Assembly (NCBI GenBank): GCA_903956835.1 | Contig: CAJBOM010000065.1 | Span: 1-40,864 of the forward strand | Length of the DNA: 40,864 bases | DNA from: an uncultured Verrucomicrobiota bacterium | Lineage (GTDB): Bacteria > Verrucomicrobiota > Verrucomicrobiia > Methylacidiphilales > Verrucolacustridaceae | Direction: 5' to 3' | Shown here: one piece after another, positions 36,019 through 40,864 of the stretch | Numbering within the stretch: the stretch's first letter is position 1 | Layout: each line of letters begins with the position of its first letter | Notes under the pieces: model-generated | Seen by the model: the letters and a program-made list of their open reading frames with translations, nothing else | The model's database searches: none | Told to the model about the DNA's origin: nothing | Made by a program: the position numbers and the translations under genes

Positions 36019-37548
36019 TTGAAACCGCAACGTCTTCTGCCAGATCTTTTCCTTTTTAAAGATCTCTGCAATGTCTTTGTCATTCGCGATGGCTCCGAGG
36101 CGATCGCCATCGATTTTGGATCCGGGCGATGGAGAAAATATCTTCCTCAACTAGGCATCAAGAACCTCCGACACGTCTTTTTGACCCACCACCACGCCGA
36201 TCAATTGATCGGCCTGTCCGGCCGTCGTTGGCCTTTCGCTATCCATGCCTCCGCTGGCGAAAGGACATTTCTCGACCCTGCCATGCTCCGCACAATCCTC
36301 TCGAAACCATCCGGAGCGGTCTGCCCGCCTAGTTATGCTCCCCCAGCGAAAGGAATTCCAAGAATCTTATTTGATATGGCTCCTTTCGGAGACTTTTTTT
36401 GGAACCGCCATCGCTTCCGCTTTGTCTCTACGCCAGGTCACAGCCGATCCGCTCTGACAATCCTCGCCAACCTCGGCGACCAGCAAGTTGCCTTTTGTGG
36501 AGACGCCGTTTTCGGAAATGGAAAAATCTGGGAACCCCATCACTTGGAATGGCACCATCTTTATCCAGATGGAGTCGAAGCCGCCCGAAACGGCATTCTT
36601 CGACTGGCCGATTTAGGCAACGACCTGCTTTGCCCGTCCCATGGCCCAATCTTACGGACCCGGCCGGAAAAGATTCTCCGCCGCCTCGCAAAAAACCTAG
36701 CCGCCCTGATTCGTGCCCGTGGCAGTGTTTGCCCAGGTGAACCCGACCGTCTCGTACCTGAAACAGCCGCTGGCGAGGGCGCTCGACAGCTCCTTCCCCA
36801 CCTCTACCGCTTTGGCGTCAATGGGTACCTTCTGCTTTCCAAGAGTGGCGAGGCCCTCGCCGTGGACACGCAAGAAAAGGAAATGCCCGTACTTCGCTCC
36901 CTGCTGGCTCGATTGCATATTCCAAAGGTGAGTTGTGCCGTGTCCACGCATCACCATCTGGATCACGCCGATGGCCTACCCGCCCTACGTAAGCAGGGCG
37001 CCCGGATCGTTCTACACCCTTGGGTGGCCCAATGGCTCCGCCAAACCGGTACAAGTCGGCACCCATGGTTTGAAGTTTTGATCCCACGCCGACCGATCCT
37101 GGCCGATCAACTTTGGCCCACTCAAGGAACTTGGCGTTGGAACGAATACCAGTTCCAGATCGCTCCGTTTCCCGGTCAGACTTGGTGGCACTGTGCTTTT
37201 CAAACAGTAGTCGATGGGCGAAAGGTACTGTTCTCCGGAGATAATTTCCAACCCCCATCGCGTTGGTCCGGCCAAGGAGGTTTCTGCGCTTGGAACAGTA
37301 GCCGCCTCGTCACGGGCTATGGAAGGAGCGCCGCCCTTGTCCTGCGGTGGCGTCCAGAAATTCTGGCTTGTGGACACGGCACCAGTTTTTATTTTTCAAA
37401 TAGACATTTCAGGAAAGTCGTGGCCTGGGCCAAGAAAGCGGAACGAGCCCTCCTGAATCTCAGCCCCCATGGTAATTTAGAGCAGGACTATTTTCTGCCC
37501 GCCAAACGTGCTTGGAAATCAATTCTACATTCCCCTCATCTAAAATAA
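36019..37548 (+). CDS. Tandem (two-domain) metallo-beta-lactamase-fold protein
   Basis: TTG start. Domain 1: 'LTHHHADQLIGL...STPGHSRSAL...FCGDAVF...LCPSHGPIL'. Domain 2: 'STHHHLDHADGLPAL...PFPGQTWWHCAF...LFSGDNF...ACGHGTSF'. Confidence 0.8.
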   Translation: MKPQRLLPDLFLFKDLCNVFVIRDGSEAIAIDFGSGRWRKYLPQLGIKNLRHVFLTHHHADQLIGLSGRRWPFAIHASAGERTFLDPAMLRTILSKPSGAVCPPSYAPPAKGIPRILFDMAPFGDFFWNRHRFRFVSTPGHSRSALTILANLGDQQVAFCGDAVFGNGKIWEPHHLEWHHLYPDGVEAARNGILRLADLGNDLLCPSHGPILRTRPEKILRRLAKNLAALIRARGSVCPGEPDRLVPETAAGEGARQLLPHLYRFGVNGYLLLSKSGEALAVDTQEKEMPVLRSLLARLHIPKVSCAVSTHHHLDHADGLPALRKQGARIVLHPWVAQWLRQTGTSRHPWFEVLIPRRPILADQLWPTQGTWRWNEYQFQIAPFPGQTWWHCAFQTVVDGRKVLFSGDNFQPPSRWSGQGGFCAWNSSRLVTGYGRSAALVLRWRPEILACGHGTSFYFSNRHFRKVVAWAKKAERALLNLSPHGNLEQDYFLPAKRAWKSILHSPHLK

Positions 37549-37720
37549 GCTCTACCCACCTCCCCCCACCTCGTTTTCTTACGCGCTCAAGCCGGGCACC
37601 CTCTTTTCAAGTGGATGAGCTTCTTTCCATCCAATCGCCGACAATGAATTTTCTTCTGGCTGATTTTAGTTCATAAAACATCCATGGTTAGATCAATAGC
37701 AGGTTCACACTGGTGCCGAC

Positions 37721-38680
37721 ATGCCGACTCTTGATAAACCTCTTACCGAACTCAGGCAATACCAAGGGATCAATCCCAAACCGGCTGATTTTGATACCTA
37801 TTGGGATCGCGCCCTCCAAGAACTCAACTCCACTCCTCCCCAGCCTAAACTCCAACCCAACCCCACGATCCAAAGTCACCACTTTGATTGCTTCGATCTG
37901 ACTTTCAACGGTGTCGGAGGTAGCCGCATTTACGCCAAGTACATGCGGCCCCGATCCAAAGGCCAGCATGCGGCGGTTCTTAATTTCCATGGTTACGCTG
38001 GAAACAGCGGAGATTGGGTTTCCAATACCCCTTTTCTCGCCAAGGATGTCTGCGTTGCATCGATGGAGTGTCGCGGCCAAGGAGGGCTGAGCGAAGATCT
38101 CCTCTCCGTTAAGGGCAATACTCACACCGGTCACATCATCCGTGGCCTCCATGACCATCCCGATAAACTCCTTTTCCGCCAAATCTTTCTTGATACCGCT
38201 CAGTTGGCACGTGTCGTTGCTTCCTTTCCCGAAGTCGATCCCGATCGTCTTGGTGCCCAGGGCTGTTCCCAAGGCGGTGGTCTCACCCTCGCCTGTGCAG
38301 CTCTAGAACCCAGGATCAAGCGGATTGCACCTCTTTATCCCTTTCTTTCCGACTATCAACGCGTCTGGGACATGGATCTGGCAAAGGGTGCCTATCAGGA
38401 ATTAAAGACTTACTTCCGCCTTTACGATCCCCGTCATCAACGAGAAAAAGAGATCTTCACCACTCTCGGCTACATCGATGTCCATCATTTGGCCCCACGC
38501 ATCAAGGCAGAAACTCTCATGGGCATAGGATTGCAAGATTCAACGACCCCACCCTCCACCGTCTTCGCCGCTTACAATCATCTGCCGGGAAAGAAAGAAA
38601 TGCTAATTTACCCCGATTACGGACACGAGGTTCTGCCTGGGTTCGCCGATCAGGCGTTTGAATTTCTCGGAAAACTTTAA
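37721..38680 (+). CDS. Acetylxylan esterase / cephalosporin-C deacetylase-like (CE7) hydrolase
   Basis: 'PKPADFDTYWDRALQEL', 'AVLNFHGYAGNSGDW', 'GAQGCSQGGGLTLACAALEPRIKRIAPLYPFL', 'MGIGLQDSTTPPSTVFAAYNHLPGKKEMLIYPDYGHE'. Confidence 0.85.
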   Translation: MPTLDKPLTELRQYQGINPKPADFDTYWDRALQELNSTPPQPKLQPNPTIQSHHFDCFDLTFNGVGGSRIYAKYMRPRSKGQHAAVLNFHGYAGNSGDWVSNTPFLAKDVCVASMECRGQGGLSEDLLSVKGNTHTGHIIRGLHDHPDKLLFRQIFLDTAQLARVVASFPEVDPDRLGAQGCSQGGGLTLACAALEPRIKRIAPLYPFLSDYQRVWDMDLAKGAYQELKTYFRLYDPRHQREKEIFTTLGYIDVHHLAPRIKAETLMGIGLQDSTTPPSTVFAAYNHLPGKKEMLIYPDYGHEVLPGFADQAFEFLGKL

Positions 38681-38764
38681 CAAACCATTTATCGTTTCAG
38701 TCCTAAGCTGAGGTACTCCTGTTCAGGCTGGGCACTCCTCAATCTATCCTCTGCTGGCTACGCT

Positions 38765-39571
38765 TTATGCTGGCTCAAGAATACGCTGATCCGCCAAGTC
38801 TTTCCCCCCTCGCGAGACGACCCAAGTTGCACTACGCAACTTACCCAATGGCAGATCCGCCAATGCGTTAACAACGTGAAACAGCGTGGGCAGTTGTTCC
38901 CAAGTGGAACGATGAAAATGCACTTTTCCTAATCCGACGAGACGCTCCGTTACTATCAAGGTAGGGTTCTCCGCCGGAGTGATCGTCGCGTAGTTTGCGT
39001 CCGCTTCGCCCGGGCAACCAGTCTTGGGGATATATTTGTAGTGCAATAAAGGGCGCCGCGCGGGGGCAGGCTCGGTTGCTGGATGAAGTTCGTTGAGCTC
39101 CATATCGAGGAAGAGGTGCCCTAACCAGCTTGCACTAAAAAAGCGTGAATCCGCTGGACGGACAGCTTCTTCAATCTCACACCATAGTTTCGCGTAACCC
39201 AGCTCTTCCCTTCCGCTGAGGATGGGATCCGCAAGATTTTCCCAAAGCACGGCAAGAAAATCCCCTTCGACGGGACCCCCGCGAGCATGAAAGATGGCCG
39301 GAAATTTGATTGCTAATGTGGAGTACCCACGTCCGGCCAGCCAATCAACCTTACGGAGGTGCTGAGCCTCGAAAATAATCCGGGTATCGTCCGCTGGAAA
39401 GAACCCTGGCGGCAGAATTCTGGCAATGGCATCTTTTTCAGTCTCAAAAACCACAGAAGCAACCGCCCGTTCTGGAGAAGAATGAGGATCACGCTGGCCT
39501 GGAACTGGGATTTGGCGCGGTCCTGGAAAAGGTCCAAAACCTATAGGCATGCGGAAGTAGGGCTTCATCAT
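38765..39571 (-). CDS. Acetoacetate-decarboxylase-family protein
   Basis: Start refined to MMKPYFRMPIGFGPFPGPRQIPVPG; 'YSTLAIKFPAIFHARGGPVEGDFLAVLWENLADPILSGREELGYAKLWCEIEEAV' resembles the ADC-fold substrate/lysine region. Confidence 0.65.
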   Translation of the reverse strand: MMKPYFRMPIGFGPFPGPRQIPVPGQRDPHSSPERAVASVVFETEKDAIARILPPGFFPADDTRIIFEAQHLRKVDWLAGRGYSTLAIKFPAIFHARGGPVEGDFLAVLWENLADPILSGREELGYAKLWCEIEEAVRPADSRFFSASWLGHLFLDMELNELHPATEPAPARRPLLHYKYIPKTGCPGEADANYATITPAENPTLIVTERLVGLGKVHFHRSTWEQLPTLFHVVNALADLPLGKLRSATWVVSRGGKDLADQRILEPA

Positions 39572-39628
39572 AAATCGGCAGAAGAACCTACCCCCCAACC
39601 CAACTCGGATATTCCCGAAGAAGCGTCC

Positions 39629-40375
39629 TCAAAGTAAAGAGGCGGAGTTTTTATCCAGAAAACACCAAGCCGCTTTATGCCGCTGAAGAATCGAGGAAGG
39701 ATGCATTGGGGTAATTCCTCCACGCAGACAGTTCGACACAGCCTGAGCCTTACGCCTGTCCGGTACGCTACAGAGGATGGCTTTGGACTTCATGATTTGA
39801 GTAATGGACATGGAAATCGCCCGGTCAGGAACCTGTCGGAGCGTCTTGAACCAGCCCTCCCCCATCTGCTGCCGCCTGCAGGCATGATCAAGCTTCACCA
39901 CAATATAAGGAGCCTTTGTTTTAAAATCAGCTGGTGGGTCGTTAAAGGCCAGATGCCCATTCTCCCCAATGCCGGCAAAACAAACATCAATCGGATGTCG
40001 CGCAAGAATTGCGCCCACCCGACGACATTCCGCCAAAAGATTGCCCTCGCCGTTAATATAGTGAAACGCCGCCAAGGGCAGTGGCAGTTTTGAGACAAAT
40101 CTTTCCCATAGATATTTTCGAAAGGAAGAAGGATGCGTGATCGGGGTGCCAAAATATTCATCAAGATGGAACGCGGTGACCCTTGTCCAATCGATCCCAG
40201 GCTCTTGAACTAACTGCCCCAGCATTTCGAATTGGGAGGCGCCTGTGCCCACAATGATGTTTGCTCTCCCATTCTTCCGGATCGCCGCACGGATCAGTTG
40301 CGCGCCAAGTCCAGCCGCCGCGGCACCTAGCTCCACTTTTGTTTTTTTAATTATGATTCGTACTTTTGATTTCAT
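39629..40375 (-). CDS. Glucosamine-6-phosphate deaminase-like (NagB family)
   Basis: '[18 protein letters not shown]', '[28 protein letters not shown]', '[22 protein letters not shown]'. Confidence 0.85.
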   Translation of the reverse strand: MKSKVRIIIKKTKVELGAAAAGLGAQLIRAAIRKNGRANIIVGTGASQFEMLGQLVQEPGIDWTRVTAFHLDEYFGTPITHPSSFRKYLWERFVSKLPLPLAAFHYINGEGNLLAECRRVGAILARHPIDVCFAGIGENGHLAFNDPPADFKTKAPYIVVKLDHACRRQQMGEGWFKTLRQVPDRAISMSITQIMKSKAILCSVPDRRKAQAVSNCLRGGITPMHPSSILQRHKAAWCFLDKNSASLL

Positions 40376-40710
40376 TGGGCTTCGTCTTTCTTTTGTTTGG
40401 TTTTATTTTTTCTCAGCGTCTGCCGAAGAATAGAAAGGATCTCGAGAAAGGAAAGGTTACTATGGTAGAGAGGGTCACCTTCCGGAATCGCGGGCACCGA
40501 ATTCAACACCTTACCCGTCCGTCCACATCGGGTTTGGTATGGAAAATACATCATATCCGGATTCAGGTAGTGCCGAAAGTACGCGTTGTGACACTTCGCA
40601 TAGATGGCCAGACACTCCTCTCGCACCCCAGTCTCTGTCGTAGCGAGGGCCGCTAAGAGTGCGGCCCGCATGGTTTCAGGAAGGTTCCACCAAGGCATAT
40701 CGAAATCCAT
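40372..40710 (-). CDS. C-terminal part of a possible AGE/(alpha/alpha)6-barrel-type sugar enzyme, 5' end disrupted
   Basis: '[32 protein letters not shown]'; plausible coding continues upstream of the predicted Met (RTEFTRWEGIFKAVNNRTGEV) until a TGA near 40777; ATGA overlap with the nagB-like gene. Confidence 0.4.
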   Translation of the reverse strand: MDFDMPWWNLPETMRAALLAALATTETGVREECLAIYAKCHNAYFRHYLNPDMMYFPYQTRCGRTGKVLNSVPAIPEGDPLYHSNLSFLEILSILRQTLRKNKTKQKKDEAQ

Positions 40711-40864
40711 GACCTCCCCAGTGCGGTTGTTGACCGCTTTAAAGATTCCCTCCCAGCGCGTAAATTCGGTGCGGCATCATGTTTGCGCCTCTCTTGTTGC
40801 AGGGTTCGCCAGCGCCGGGCACGACTGGTCCGACGCCGCCCCGGCGACCGTGGCCTCAGTGAAG

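Noticed and set aside
37688-38272. 194-aa minus-strand ORF antisense to the acetylxylan esterase gene
   Set aside because: Sense strand encodes a convincing CE7-like enzyme; the antisense product has no family features.
1-40864. CRISPR array, integrase, transposase, tRNA or rRNA
   Set aside because: None seen by eye in intergenic regions or the ORF list; dedicated searches were not possible.

Overview
This 40.9-kb window looks like a PVC/Verrucomicrobiota-type carbohydrate-utilisation locus. The assignment rests on protein families read by eye; no database search was run. About 30 coding regions are supported. Regulators: two LacI-type and one GntR-type with a LacI-like effector domain. Surface or secreted glycan proteins: a right-handed beta-helix protein, an SGNH/sialate-esterase-like protein, a heparinase II/III-like lyase, a LamG-like protein, an acetylxylan-esterase (CE7)-like protein, three DUF4838-like proteins, and two large putative glycosidase-like proteins of 880 and 1169 aa. 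Metabolic enzymes: five Gfo/Idh/MocA oxidoreductases (four in tandem), a DegT aminotransferase, an amidohydrolase, a cysteine-synthase-like and a threonine-aldolase-like PLP enzyme, an acetoacetate-decarboxylase-like protein and a NagB-like deaminase. Others: a CapA-like protein, a tandem metallo-beta-lactamase-fold protein and two type II pseudopilins. The most notable observations are: (i) DUF4838 genes coupled to pseudopilin genes by 4-bp stop/start overlaps, twice independently; (ii) four tandem oxidoreductases, three chained by ATGA/GTGA overlaps, beside uncharacterised secreted glycosidase-like proteins, suggesting a redox-assisted glycan-dismantling system; (iii) matching LacI-type operator-like sites upstream of both LacI genes, about 35 kb apart; (iv) a 10-bp-period direct-repeat motif in three regulatory regions, one inside a nested palindrome; (v) a tandem MBL-fold protein whose two domains have lost different metal ligands. 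The last ~90 bp appear compositionally and genetically discontinuous with the rest. No CRISPR array, rRNA, tRNA or complete mobile element was recognised.
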